64,000 bases of DNA from assembly GCA_023433705.1 (NCBI GenBank), contig JAEYUC010000068.1, positions 5,771 to 69,770 of the forward strand. Reading direction: 5' to 3'. The position numbers and the translations under genes are program-made. The stretch's first letter is position 1. Each line of letters begins with the position of its first letter. This DNA comes from Pseudomonadota bacterium (lineage in GTDB: Bacteria > Pseudomonadota > Gammaproteobacteria > Steroidobacterales > Steroidobacteraceae). Shown piece by piece: positions 52,216-60,489 of this stretch. The notes beneath the pieces were generated by a model. That model did not search any database, had not been told where the DNA came from, and saw only the letters and a list, made by a program, of their open reading frames with translations.

Positions 52216-52917
52216 ATGTCACGAAACCCGCCGCCGCGCCCCGATTGGCCGGCCATCGATACCGTTTGCCTGGATCTCGACGGTACGCTGCTCGACCAGG
52301 CCTATGACAACCACATCTGGCGCGATCTCGTTCCGCACCGCTATGCCCTGGCCAAGGGCATGGACCTGCACGCGGCGTACGCCGAGATCTCGCGCCGTTT
52401 CGAAGAGCGCAGCGGCACGCTCGACTGGTATTGCATCGAATACTGGACGCGGGTGCTGGGCGTTGACATCGGCGCGCTGCATCGCGAAGTGCGTTCGCAC
52501 GTGGACTGGCTGCCGGGCGCGCGGGATTTCCTCGCGCGCATGCGCGAAAGCGGCAAGCGACTTCTGCTGCTCACCAATTCGCACCCCATCGCGCTCGCCG
52601 TGAAACACGAGCAGACCGGCGTGCTCGACTTCATGGATGGCGCCGTTTCCTCGCACGAATTCGGCGCGCCGAAAGAGGATCCACGGTTCTGGCGCGCGGC
52701 GATCGAGCGGTTCGGGTTCGATCCCACGCGTTCGCTGTTCGCCGACGACAATTCCAGGATGCTCGAAGCCGCGTCGCGCGCCGGCATCCGCTGGGTGTAC
52801 GGCATCCGCCACTGGGACACCAAAGGCTCGCACCGCGAGCACCCCGATCACGCCGCCGTAGATGGGTTGTGGGAGTTGGTGCCTGGCACGGAAATCCCGG
52901 GAGAAGCAGCGCGCTAG
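52216..52917 (+). CDS. yrfG: HAD nucleotidase, YrfG-like (GMP/IMP phosphatase)
   Basis: A 233-residue HAD hydrolase. The nucleophile motif is VCLDLDGTLLD, followed by LLLLTNSHP, the lysine motif in FGAPKEDPRFW and FADDNSRMLE. The arrangement and the YALAKGMDLHAAYAEI region match YrfG, which hydrolyses GMP and IMP to nucleosides. The last 12 residues (VPGTEIPGEAAR) and the TAG stop are encoded by, or lie next to, the left arm of inverted repeat C, so the natural C-terminus seems to have been replaced. Confidence 0.9.
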   Translation: MSRNPPPRPDWPAIDTVCLDLDGTLLDQAYDNHIWRDLVPHRYALAKGMDLHAAYAEISRRFEERSGTLDWYCIEYWTRVLGVDIGALHREVRSHVDWLPGARDFLARMRESGKRLLLLTNSHPIALAVKHEQTGVLDFMDGAVSSHEFGAPKEDPRFWRAAIERFGFDPTRSLFADDNSRMLEAASRAGIRWVYGIRHWDTKGSHREHPDHAAVDGLWELVPGTEIPGEAAR

Positions 52918-52974
52918 CTGATAGCGGGTCGCGAACGGCGCGCTGCTTCTCCCGGGATTTCCGTGCCAGGCACC
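52878..52974. repeat. Long inverted repeat C (GGTGCC-end class), perfect 37-bp arms
   Basis: Arms 52878-52914 and 52938-52974 are perfect complements around a 23-base spacer. The outer end is GGTGCCTGGCACGG. The left arm codes for the last residues of the yrfG-like protein, and the right arm ends four bases before the rhlB stop codon. It is probably a mobile palindrome that landed in the 3' end of yrfG. Confidence 0.93.
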
Positions 52975-52978
52975 GTCT

Positions 52979-54325
52979 TCACCTTCCGCCGCGGCGATGA
53001 CCGCCGCCGCCGCCACCGCGACGTGGGCCGCCGCGACCGCCACCCGGGCCACCACGACGCGGGCCACCGCGACCACCTCCGCCGCCCCCGCGGCGCATCG
53101 GCTTGGGGCCGTCTTCCGGATCCCATTCCTTGTACACGGGTGGTTTGAGGTCCCTGGCTAACAACTCGGCCTTCACCGGCGCGACCGGGAGCTTGTGACC
53201 GATGTAGTCCTCGATCTCGGGCAACGACACCGCGTATTCCTCGCAGCCGAAACTGATCGCGTCGCCCTCGGCCCCCGCGCGCGCGGTGCGGCCGATGCGA
53301 TGCACGTAGTCGGCCGCGTCCTGCGGCAGGTCGTAGTTGAACACGTGGCTCACGTCGGAGATGTGCAGCCCGCGCGACGCGACGTCGGTGCAGATCAGCA
53401 CCGCGAGCTCGCCGCTATGGAATTCCTTCATGAATCGCAGGCGTTTCTTCTGCGGCACGTCGCCGGACAACGCCTGCGCCTTGAAACCGTTGGCGATCAG
53501 GTATGCCTCGAGTTTCTCCGCGACGCGCTTGGTGTTCACGAACACCATCGTGCGGCGCGCCTCGAACTGCCGCAGCAGCCCGATGAGCAGCGGCACCTTC
53601 TCTTCCATCGCCGGGAAGTAGATGAGCTGCCGCACGCGATCCGCGGTCACGCGGTCCGGCTCGATGCGCACGAGCTCGGGGTTGTTCATGTGTTCGTACG
53701 CGAGCTCGAGCACGCGATGCGAAAGCGTGGCCGAGAACAACATCGACTGGCGATGCTCCGGCTTCGGCAGCCGGCGCAGGATGAAGCGGATGTCCGCGAT
53801 GAATCCGAGGTCGAACATGCGGTCCGCCTCGTCGAGTACCACGACCTCGGCATGCCGCATGTCGTACACATGCTGCTTGAAGTAGTCGATGACGCGGCCC
53901 GGCGTGCCGATCAGCACGTCGATGCCGTCCTGCAGCGTCTTGCGTTGCTTTTCGTAGTCGACGCCACCATAAACCACGGCCGTCTTCAGCCCGGTGTGCC
54001 GACCCAGCACCTGCGCATCGTTGAAGATCTGCACCGCGAGTTCACGCGTGGGCGCGAGGATCAGCGCGCGGATGCCCGTCGCACTGCGTCCCGGGGGCGA
54101 GGGGTTCTTCAGCAGCCGCTGGAACAGGGCGAGCAGGAACGCAGCGGTCTTGCCGGTGCCCGTCTGTGCCTGGCCTGCAACATCCTTGCCCGTGAGCGCA
54201 ATCGGCAAAGTACTCGCCTGGACCGGCGTGGCCCGGACGAAACCGGCGTCGGCGATGCCACGTGCGACTTGCGGAACGAGGTCGAGCGATGCGAATTCGA
54301 GGTCGGAAAGGTGTGTCTCTGTCAT
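52979..54325 (-). CDS. rhlB: ATP-dependent RNA helicase RhlB
   Basis: A 448-residue DEAD-box helicase. Motifs in order: Q-motif (ATPVQASTLPIAL), Walker A AQTGTGKT, PTRELA, TPGRV, VLDEADRM, SAT, the C-terminal domain VFVNTKRVAE, ICTDVASRGL and HRIGRTAR. RhlB unwinds RNA in the RNA degradosome with RNase E. The start MTETHLSDLEFASLDL resembles E. coli RhlB. A Gly/Arg-rich tail from about 405 to the end (RRGGGGGGRGGPRRGG) is longer than in E. coli and probably adds RNA binding. Its place divergent from trxA-rho is conserved. Confidence 0.96.
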   Translation of the reverse strand: MTETHLSDLEFASLDLVPQVARGIADAGFVRATPVQASTLPIALTGKDVAGQAQTGTGKTAAFLLALFQRLLKNPSPPGRSATGIRALILAPTRELAVQIFNDAQVLGRHTGLKTAVVYGGVDYEKQRKTLQDGIDVLIGTPGRVIDYFKQHVYDMRHAEVVVLDEADRMFDLGFIADIRFILRRLPKPEHRQSMLFSATLSHRVLELAYEHMNNPELVRIEPDRVTADRVRQLIYFPAMEEKVPLLIGLLRQFEARRTMVFVNTKRVAEKLEAYLIANGFKAQALSGDVPQKKRLRFMKEFHSGELAVLICTDVASRGLHISDVSHVFNYDLPQDAADYVHRIGRTARAGAEGDAISFGCEEYAVSLPEIEDYIGHKLPVAPVKAELLARDLKPPVYKEWDPEDGPKPMRRGGGGGGRGGPRRGGPGGGRGGPRRGGGGGGHRRGGR

Positions 54326-54641
54326 TAATTGATCGTTACTTGTCTATTGAGGCGGCGGGTTCAACTGGCGCTTGCAAATGGCCGGCGGACCCGTTAAAAA
54401 TTGGTCCCAAGACGCGGCCCTGCTGACAAGCACCCGAGCCGCAAATCCAAAGCTTCCTTAACCACTAAGGTCATTTAACCCATCAGGCGAACCTGGCCGT
54501 GCCGCTGAGCCGGCAGTCTAACCGTTTGATCGCGTCCTGAGCACGGCTTCCTGCCGTTGCGAAGCGCCACCCCCAAAAAACACCCCATCACCGCAGCACT
54601 CGAACGCGAGCAATCTTTGATTTCTATGGAGGCCCTTCCCC
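54326..54641. other. 316-bp intergenic region between rhlB and trxA
   Basis: No credible protein frame. It should carry the divergent promoters of rhlB and trxA-rho. A weak candidate for trxA is TTGCAA (54372-54377) with TTAAAA (54394-54399), 16 bases apart. A 5-bp inverted repeat (54456-54460 with 54466-54470) is the only other structure noticed. Confidence 0.5.
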
Positions 54642-54971
54642 GTGAGTAACCCGGACATCGTCCACACGACGGACGCAACGTTCAGCCAGGACGTGCTCAA
54701 GTCCGACAAGCCCGTTCTTCTCGACTTCTGGGCCGAGTGGTGTGGGCCCTGCAAGATGATCGCGCCCATCCTCGACGAGATCGCGGTCGAATACAAAGAC
54801 AAGCTCCGCGTCGCCAAGATCGACATCGAATCCAATCCGCAGACGCCGCCGAAGTTCGGCATCCGCAACATCCCCACGCTGATCCTGTTCAAGAACGGCA
54901 CCGTGGAGGCCCAGAAGGTCGGTTCAGTGCGCAAACCCGACCTCAAATCATTCCTGGACGCGCACCTGTGA
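54642..54971 (+). CDS. trxA: Thioredoxin
   Basis: A 109-residue thioredoxin with the active-site WCGPC (Cys34, Cys37) and the cis-proline segment GIRNIPTLILF. It reduces protein disulphides with electrons from thioredoxin reductase. The start is a GTG at 54642, supported by TGGAGG nine bases upstream. The gene precedes rho as in E. coli; its stop overlaps the proposed rho GTG start by three bases. Confidence 0.96.
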   Translation: MSNPDIVHTTDATFSQDVLKSDKPVLLDFWAEWCGPCKMIAPILDEIAVEYKDKLRVAKIDIESNPQTPPKFGIRNIPTLILFKNGTVEAQKVGSVRKPDLKSFLDAHL

Positions 54972-56437
54972 GGGGCTACTTGGGTAATCAAGGCCGCAAC
55001 CGGCCTAACAAGGGCCAGAGGCACGGCGGCGGTCAGCATCGCGACCGCGACGGCAACCGTGATCCGAACTACCGCGGCGGCAACGGCGGTCCGCGGCACG
55101 ACGACCAGCCACCCGAGGCTTACGAGGTCGACGAATCCGAAATCATCAGTAAAGAGGATCTCGCAGCCACCAAGAGCTCGATGAACCTCTCGGTGCTGAA
55201 GGCCAAGCCGATCTACGAGCTGGTCAAGATGGCCGAGTCCATGGGCGTGGAGGGCATGGCCCGCTCGCGCAAGCAGGACATCATCTTCGGCATCCTCAAG
55301 GCCCATTCGCGCGACGGCCAGAACATCTACGGCGACGGCGTGCTCGAGATCCTGCAGGACGGCTTCGGCTTCCTGCGCTCGGCCGACGGCTCGTATCTCG
55401 CGGGTCCAGACGACATCTACGTCTCGCCCAGCCAGATCCGCCGCTTCAACCTGCGCACCGGCGACACCATCTCCGGCCTCATCCGTCCGCCGAAGGACGG
55501 CGAGCGCTACTTCGCGTTGCTCAAGGTCGGCGAGATCAACTTCGATTCGCCGGACAGCTCGCGCAACAAGGTGCTCTTCGAGAACCTCACGCCGTTCCAT
55601 CCCACGAAGCGCCTCAAGCTCGAGCGTGGCAACGGTTCGACCGAGGATCTCACGGCCCGCACCATCGACCTGGTGTCGCCGATCGGCAAGGGTCAGCGCG
55701 GACTCATCGTTTCGCCGCCGAAGGCCGGCAAGACGATGCTGCTGCAGAACATCGCGACCTCGATCACGGCTAACCACCCCGAGGTCTACCTGATCGTGCT
55801 GCTCATCGACGAGCGTCCGGAAGAAGTGACCGAGATGCAACGCACGGTGAAGGGCGAGGTCGTGTCGTCGACGTTCGACGAACCCGCCGCGCGGCACGTG
55901 CAGGTCGCGGAAATGGTGATCGAGAAGGCCAAGCGCCTCGTCGAGCACAAGAAGGACGTCGTGATCCTGCTCGACTCCATCACGCGTCTCGCGCGCGCGT
56001 ACAACACCGTGGTGCCGAGCTCGGGCAAGGTGCTCACCGGTGGTGTCGACGCGAACGCGTTGCAGCGTCCGAAGCGCTTCTTCGGCGCCGCGCGCAACAT
56101 CGAGGAGGGCGGCTCGCTCACCATCCTCGCGACGGCGCTGATCGACACCGGCTCGAAGATGGACGACGTGATCTACGAAGAGTTCAAGGGCACGGGCAAC
56201 AGCGAAATCCACCTCGATCGCCGCATCGCGGAGAAGCGCGTGTTCCCGTCCGTGAACATCAACCGTTCCGGCACGCGCAAGGAAGAGCTGATCACCGATG
56301 CGGGCGAACTCGCCAAGATCTGGATCCTGCGCAAGCTGCTGCATCCGATGGACGAACTCGCCGCCATCGAATTCCTGTTGGACAAGATGAAGGACACGAA
56401 GACCAACTCGGAATTCTTCGAGGCGATGAAGAGATAG
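54968..56437 (+). CDS. rho: Transcription termination factor Rho with an N-terminal disordered extension
   Basis: A 489-residue protein if started at the GTG at 54968, which overlaps the trxA stop (GTGA). The ATG at 55181 matches the E. coli start (MNLSVLKAKPIYELVKMAES). Between them lie 71 residues rich in Arg, Gly, Asn and Asp (GNQGRNRPNKGQRHGGGQHR), probably disordered and RNA-binding. The rest is standard: the RNA-binding cold-shock fold (GFGFLRSADGSYLAGPDDIY), Walker A PPKAGKT (Lys255), LIDERPEEVTEMQR with the Q-loop, and the R-loop region. Rho is a hexameric ATPase that ends transcription of untranslated RNA. No rhoL-like leader gene is seen. Confidence 0.95.
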   Translation: MRGYLGNQGRNRPNKGQRHGGGQHRDRDGNRDPNYRGGNGGPRHDDQPPEAYEVDESEIISKEDLAATKSSMNLSVLKAKPIYELVKMAESMGVEGMARSRKQDIIFGILKAHSRDGQNIYGDGVLEILQDGFGFLRSADGSYLAGPDDIYVSPSQIRRFNLRTGDTISGLIRPPKDGERYFALLKVGEINFDSPDSSRNKVLFENLTPFHPTKRLKLERGNGSTEDLTARTIDLVSPIGKGQRGLIVSPPKAGKTMLLQNIATSITANHPEVYLIVLLIDERPEEVTEMQRTVKGEVVSSTFDEPAARHVQVAEMVIEKAKRLVEHKKDVVILLDSITRLARAYNTVVPSSGKVLTGGVDANALQRPKRFFGAARNIEEGGSLTILATALIDTGSKMDDVIYEEFKGTGNSEIHLDRRIAEKRVFPSVNINRSGTRKEELITDAGELAKIWILRKLLHPMDELAAIEFLLDKMKDTKTNSEFFEAMKR

Positions 56438-56446
56438 TCGTTAGGC

Positions 56447-56478
56447 GTGTGGGGACGGATGCGATTCCGTCCCCATAC
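56447..56478 (+). repeat. Inverted repeat E (GGGGAC-end class), possible rho terminator
   Basis: Arms 56447-56459 and 56466-56478 match at 12 of 13 positions with a 6-base loop. The core is GGGGACGGA, the same end sequence as repeats A and B. It starts nine bases after the rho stop and is followed by CTTTCTT, so it may serve as the rho terminator. Confidence 0.75.
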
Positions 56479-56596
56479 TTTCTTCCCCACATCGCACGGA
56501 CTTCACGTCCGTCCGCGCACCCGGTGTGCGCTACGTCACACCCGCCCCGTCTCCTTAAGCCGACGCTGGCGCGCCTTTCCGACCTGTTAGATGATC

Positions 56597-56685
56597 GGTG
56601 CCGGGTGAGAAAAGACTGAGTTAGCTCTCCCTGCGAGTCGTTTGACTGGCCGCGGCGCTAACTCAGTCTTTTCTCACACGGCACC
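56597..56685. repeat. Long inverted repeat D (GGTGCC-end class), 29-bp arms
   Basis: Arms 56597-56625 and 56657-56685 match at 28 of 29 positions around a 31-base spacer. The outer end is GGTGCCGGGTGAG. It lies between rho and the outer membrane protein gene, about 120 bases after repeat E, and ends 23 bases before the next start. Confidence 0.9.
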
Positions 56686-56708
56686 AACTTGCTTGTGGGA
56701 GTCTGAAG

Positions 56709-57602
56709 ATGCGCGTTGCGCTGGTCGTCGTGCTGGGTCTGGTCATGTCGGGTTGCGCCGTCACGCGCAGGGACGCCGAGGAGCCGGTGGAAAACCGGGG
56801 CGTACGCGAGGCGAAGGCCGAAGAAGTCCTCAAGCCCAGCGAGGTGCTCAAGCCCAAGTCACGCGAGATCGCGAGTCCTTCGACCGACCGCTTCTACATG
56901 CGCGGCATCTATTTCCCGGCCTCCGTCGACACCCAGATCCAGCTCGACTCGGCCGCGGGTGCTCCCGGAACGCTGCTCAGCGCGGAGGAAGATCTCGGTC
57001 TGGACGACAAGGTCGACCTCGGCCGCCTGGACTTCAACATCCGCATGGCGCGGCGTCACAACGTGCACGTCGACTTCTTCAAGCTCAACCGCTTCAGCGA
57101 GCAGGCACTGCCGCGCGACATCGAGTTCGGAAATTTCATCTTCGACGAAGGCACGATCTTCCGCACCAAGCTCGACTGGCGCGTGCTGACGCTGACCCAC
57201 ACGTATTCGTTCGTGCAGAACGACCGCATCGAAGCGGGCGTGGGACTCGGCATTCATCTCATCGAGGCTCACGCCGAAGGCATGGAGCCCGGCACGAACA
57301 ACCGCGAATCGGCGCAGGAGGTCGGCATCTTCCCGACCGTCAACGGCATCTTCTCGTGGCAGATCTCGAAGCGTTTCGCCGTCACCGCGCGCGCGTTGTG
57401 GTTCTCCGCCTCGCCGGAGGAATTCGACGGCACGATGTCCGAGTACCACATGGACCTCCAGTACCGCGTCGCCAACAACATGGCGATCGGGCTCGGCTAC
57501 ACGCAGATGAAGACGGAGCTGCAGGTTTTCGACTCCGACAATCCGCTGCTCTTCAACATGGACACCTCGGGACCCGAGCTGTTCATCCGCTTCAGCTTCT
57601 GA
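56709..57602 (+). CDS. Outer membrane beta-barrel protein of unknown function
   Basis: A 297-residue protein with a signal peptide and a probable lipobox (GLVMSGCAV). After a charged, disordered stretch (20-55) come alternating strands (DRFYMRGIYFPASVDTQIQL, WRVLTLTHTYSFVQNDRIEA, MDLQYRVANNMAIGLGYTQM) and the terminal FIRFSF, a typical barrel insertion signal. It is about the size of an OmpW/OmpA-like 8-10-stranded barrel. Function unknown. The barrel may be combined with lipidation, which is unusual. Confidence 0.85.
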   Translation: MRVALVVVLGLVMSGCAVTRRDAEEPVENRGVREAKAEEVLKPSEVLKPKSREIASPSTDRFYMRGIYFPASVDTQIQLDSAAGAPGTLLSAEEDLGLDDKVDLGRLDFNIRMARRHNVHVDFFKLNRFSEQALPRDIEFGNFIFDEGTIFRTKLDWRVLTLTHTYSFVQNDRIEAGVGLGIHLIEAHAEGMEPGTNNRESAQEVGIFPTVNGIFSWQISKRFAVTARALWFSASPEEFDGTMSEYHMDLQYRVANNMAIGLGYTQMKTELQVFDSDNPLLFNMDTSGPELFIRFSF

Positions 57603-57620
57603 AGTTTCGAGCGCGACCGC

Positions 57621-58304
57621 ATGTTTCGCGCGGCCATCTTCGACATGGACGGCCTGCTCATCGATTCGGAGCCTTATTGGGCGTCCGCCGAGCGTGAGGT
57701 CTTCGGGTCGCTCGGCATCGAGATAAGCGATTCGATGGCCGCCGTCACCGCGCCGATGACGACGCGCGAAGTGTCGGAATACTGGTTCCGTTTCAGTCCC
57801 TGGAGCGGCCCGACGATCGCCGAGGTCGAACAGGCCGTCATCTCCCGCGTCGGCCAATTCATCGACACGCACGGCGCGGCATTGCCCGGCGTCCAGCGGG
57901 CGCTGGAATCATGCGCGCGCCTCGGCTGGCGGATCGCATTGGCATCGAACTCGCCGGCCGGGCTTTGCGAGCTCACGCTGAAAAAGCTCGGAATCGCCTC
58001 GCGGTTCGACGCCGTGGTCTCCGCCGACCACGTCGCCCGTGGCAAGCCGGATCCGGCCATCTACCTGGAAGCCGCGCGCCGGCTCGGAATCCCCGCGCGC
58101 CAATGCCTCGCCTTCGAGGACTCGGTCACGGGCGTGCGCGCGGCCCGCGCGGCCGGGATGGGTGTCGTGGCCGTCTCTTCGAGACCCGTGCTTTTTGACG
58201 GGAACGAAACCGCGCCCGACATGCGGCTGGAGACGCTCCCGGAGTTCGGCCACGAATGGGCCACCGACGTGTGGATACGTCGCGACTCGCAACGCGCGAT
58301 CTAG
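57621..58304 (+). CDS. hxpB: HAD-IB sugar phosphatase, HxpB (YniC)-like
   Basis: A 227-residue HAD phosphatase: nucleophile motif AAIFDMDGLLIDSEPYW, then IALASNSPAG, GKPDPAIYLEAARRLGI and the acidic motif FEDSVTGVRAARAAGM. The DGLLIDSEPYW start and the cap (EISDSMAAVTAPMTTREVSE) match HxpB/YniC, which dephosphorylates 2-deoxyglucose 6-phosphate and hexitol phosphates. It starts 18 bases after the barrel gene; its stop abuts the convergent hydrolase gene. Confidence 0.9.
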   Translation: MFRAAIFDMDGLLIDSEPYWASAEREVFGSLGIEISDSMAAVTAPMTTREVSEYWFRFSPWSGPTIAEVEQAVISRVGQFIDTHGAALPGVQRALESCARLGWRIALASNSPAGLCELTLKKLGIASRFDAVVSADHVARGKPDPAIYLEAARRLGIPARQCLAFEDSVTGVRAARAAGMGVVAVSSRPVLFDGNETAPDMRLETLPEFGHEWATDVWIRRDSQRAI

Positions 58305-59189
58305 TTAGCCCCGCAGGAACTCGACGACGCGCTCGATCGTCACGCGGTCGCGCAGCGCGCCGCTGTGGCCGAGCCCCTTCGTGCGGCACATCGTCGAACC
58401 GGGGATCGCCGCCGCGAGCGCCGCGCCCTGGGTGAACGGCGCAACGTTGTCCTCTTCGTCGTGCACCACGAGCACCGGGATGCGTACGCGCGGCGCCGCC
58501 GCGGCCACGGAGATCGCCTCCGCGGGACGGCCGAAGCGTGCCGCGAACCGCGCGCGCAGCTTCGTCAACGCGGGCTTTTTCAAGCCCAGCATCATCGCGA
58601 AGGACTCGAGGATGTAATCCATGTCCGAAGGCACGCCGAACAGGCAGATTTTCTTCGGATGATAGTCCGCGGTTTCCGCGAGCACAGTGAGCACGGCGCC
58701 GCCGCCGAGCGAGTGTCCGATCACAGCGTGGATCGGGTCGTGCGCCTTGAGCACCTCGGCGAGACTGTCGCGGAAACGCGGCAGGTCCGAGTACTTTCCG
58801 GGCGAATCGCCATGGGCCGGCGCGTCGATGCCGATCACCGAAAAACCCGCCGCGCGTAACGGGGCGATGAAGCTGCCGAAGCGCGCCGCGTGCGAGCCCC
58901 AGCCATGCAGCATCACGACGGTGGGGCCCGGCCCTTCCCAGCGCCAGATCGTGAACTCGTCGCCGCCCGCGCGCAGCACCGACCTCGTCGCCTGAGCGAC
59001 GATCGGCGCGTCCTCGGGATCGAGGCGGCGGCGCGGTGGCGTGATGAACAGGCGCAACGCGAGCCGCGCGGCGAGCGACGGGCTCACGAACTGCACCGCG
59101 GCGAAGAGGCGGCGCAGTCGTCGTTGCATCCGCGGCGAGACACCGGGGACGACGCGCCCGAGGACCGGCTTGCGGCGTTCTTCGATCAT
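58305..59189 (-). CDS. Alpha/beta hydrolase
   Basis: A 294-residue alpha/beta hydrolase. The oxyanion segment is MLHGWGSHAARFGSF, the nucleophile elbow IGHSLGGGAVLT, the acid DEEDNVAPF and the base LGHSGALRD. The N-terminus is basic and amphipathic (RRLRRLFAAVQF), which could attach it to the membrane. Substrate unknown. It overlaps the thioesterase gene by four bases (ATGA), so both may act on acyl compounds. Confidence 0.9.
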   Translation of the reverse strand: MIEERRKPVLGRVVPGVSPRMQRRLRRLFAAVQFVSPSLAARLALRLFITPPRRRLDPEDAPIVAQATRSVLRAGGDEFTIWRWEGPGPTVVMLHGWGSHAARFGSFIAPLRAAGFSVIGIDAPAHGDSPGKYSDLPRFRDSLAEVLKAHDPIHAVIGHSLGGGAVLTVLAETADYHPKKICLFGVPSDMDYILESFAMMLGLKKPALTKLRARFAARFGRPAEAISVAAAAPRVRIPVLVVHDEEDNVAPFTQGAALAAAIPGSTMCRTKGLGHSGALRDRVTIERVVEFLRG

Positions 59190-59644
59190 TCCCGGATCGA
59201 CACCGTCGGCACGTAGCTAGCCAGGAATTCGGGCGGCATGCGCACGGCGCGGCCGCTCGCGAGATTGAGACACACGTATTGCGTGCTGGCCCGCGCGAGG
59301 GTCGTCCCCGAGTCCGCCTGGCGCAACTGGAAACGCCGGGTCACGCGCAGCTTGCGGTCTGTATCGACTATCCACGTCGCCACCGATACACGCTCGCCCG
59401 CGAGGGCGGCGCGCAGGTAATCGATCTCGATGCGCAGCGCGGCCATGCCGCGTTGCATGCGAACGCAGTCCTCGACGCTGAGGCCGAGCGCGGCTGAATG
59501 CGACCAGGCCGCGCGGTCGAGCCAGCGCAGGTACACCGAGTTGTTCACGTGCCCGTAGGCGTCTATGTCGTCGTCCTGTACGTCGACGCTGACGATGTGC
59601 GGGTGCGGCAGGTCCCACCCGTCCTGCATGAGCCGGTCTTCCAT
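59186..59644 (-). CDS. Acyl-CoA thioesterase, 4HBT hotdog fold
   Basis: A 152-residue hotdog thioesterase. The catalytic Asp region is DDIDAYGHVNNSVYLRWLDR, the standard YbgC/4-hydroxybenzoyl-CoA thioesterase motif. Strands RVSVATWIVDTDRKLRVTRR follow. It hydrolyses acyl-CoA thioesters, chain length unknown. The ATG at 59644 is preferred; 59629 is a possible alternative. It is coupled to the alpha/beta hydrolase gene. Confidence 0.9.
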   Translation of the reverse strand: MEDRLMQDGWDLPHPHIVSVDVQDDDIDAYGHVNNSVYLRWLDRAAWSHSAALGLSVEDCVRMQRGMAALRIEIDYLRAALAGERVSVATWIVDTDRKLRVTRRFQLRQADSGTTLARASTQYVCLNLASGRAVRMPPEFLASYVPTVSIRE

Positions 59645-59703
59645 GAGTGTCAGTCTATGCGGACGGGGTGTTAGAGTCGCGCCCACCAACCAGCGAGGGC
59701 TTC

Positions 59704-60489
59704 ATGAAACGCATCGCCTCGATTCTCCTTGCCGCGGGTCTCGCGCACGTGGCCAGCGCCGGCGTCTACGTCGAAACGGTGTCGAACAATCTAAAGACGA
59801 ATACATCGCGACTCGCCCAGAAAATATACGTGCAGGGCGGCTCCGGACGGTTCGAAGACGAGGAAGGCCGCGCCTCCATCATCAAGGGCGACACCATCTA
59901 CGTGATCGACCAGGCGGACAAGAGCTACGTGGTGCTCGACAAGGCCACGATGGAGCAGCTCGGCAAACAAGTAGGCGCCGCAATGGAGCAGATGAAAGAG
60001 CAGCTCGCGAAGATGCCGCCCGAGCAGCGCGCGCAGATCGAGCAGATGATGGGTATCCAGTCAGGCGCCGGAGCCGGCGGCTGGACGATGGACGCCGTGG
60101 ACACCGGCAAGAGCGACAAGGTCGAAGGCCGCGCGTGCAAGGTATGGGACATCAAGATCAACGACCAGCCCGACCACCAGGTCTGCGTCGTGCCGTACTC
60201 CTCGTTGCCCGGCACAGAGGACTTCAAGTCGGTGTTCGAGAAATTCGCGAAAGTGTTCGAGGACATGGCGATGAATTTGCCGCAGCTGAGCGGCGCGATG
60301 AACAACCAGATGAGCGCGCTCAGGAAGGTGAACGGTTATCCGATGAGGACGCGCAGCTATGAAAACGGCCGGCTCGCTCCCGAGGAGCAGGTCGTGAAGG
60401 TCTGGCGTGAGCAGGCGATCCCGGCCTCGATGTTCGAGGTGCCCGCCGGCTTCAGGCAGAAGCAGATGGCGACTCCAAAAGGGCAATGA
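59704..60489 (+). CDS. Secreted protein, DUF4412-like
   Basis: A 261-residue exported protein (signal peptide to about ASA/GVY). The mature part has a beta-rich start (GVYVETVSNNLKTNTSRLAQ, KIYVQGGSGRFEDEEGRASI), a Met/Gln-rich helical insert (about 95-120) and the core VEGRACKVWDIKINDQPDHQ. This pattern resembles DUF4412, proteins of a LolA-like fold with unknown role. It overlaps the cbpA start by four bases. Confidence 0.82.
   Translation: MKRIASILLAAGLAHVASAGVYVETVSNNLKTNTSRLAQKIYVQGGSGRFEDEEGRASIIKGDTIYVIDQADKSYVVLDKATMEQLGKQVGAAMEQMKEQLAKMPPEQRAQIEQMMGIQSGAGAGGWTMDAVDTGKSDKVEGRACKVWDIKINDQPDHQVCVVPYSSLPGTEDFKSVFEKFAKVFEDMAMNLPQLSGAMNNQMSALRKVNGYPMRTRSYENGRLAPEEQVVKVWREQAIPASMFEVPAGFRQKQMATPKGQ

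Noticed and set aside
52982..53095. GC-rich triplet-like repeats near the end of rhlB
   Set aside because: They encode the Gly/Arg-rich RhlB tail and are not an independent repeat element.
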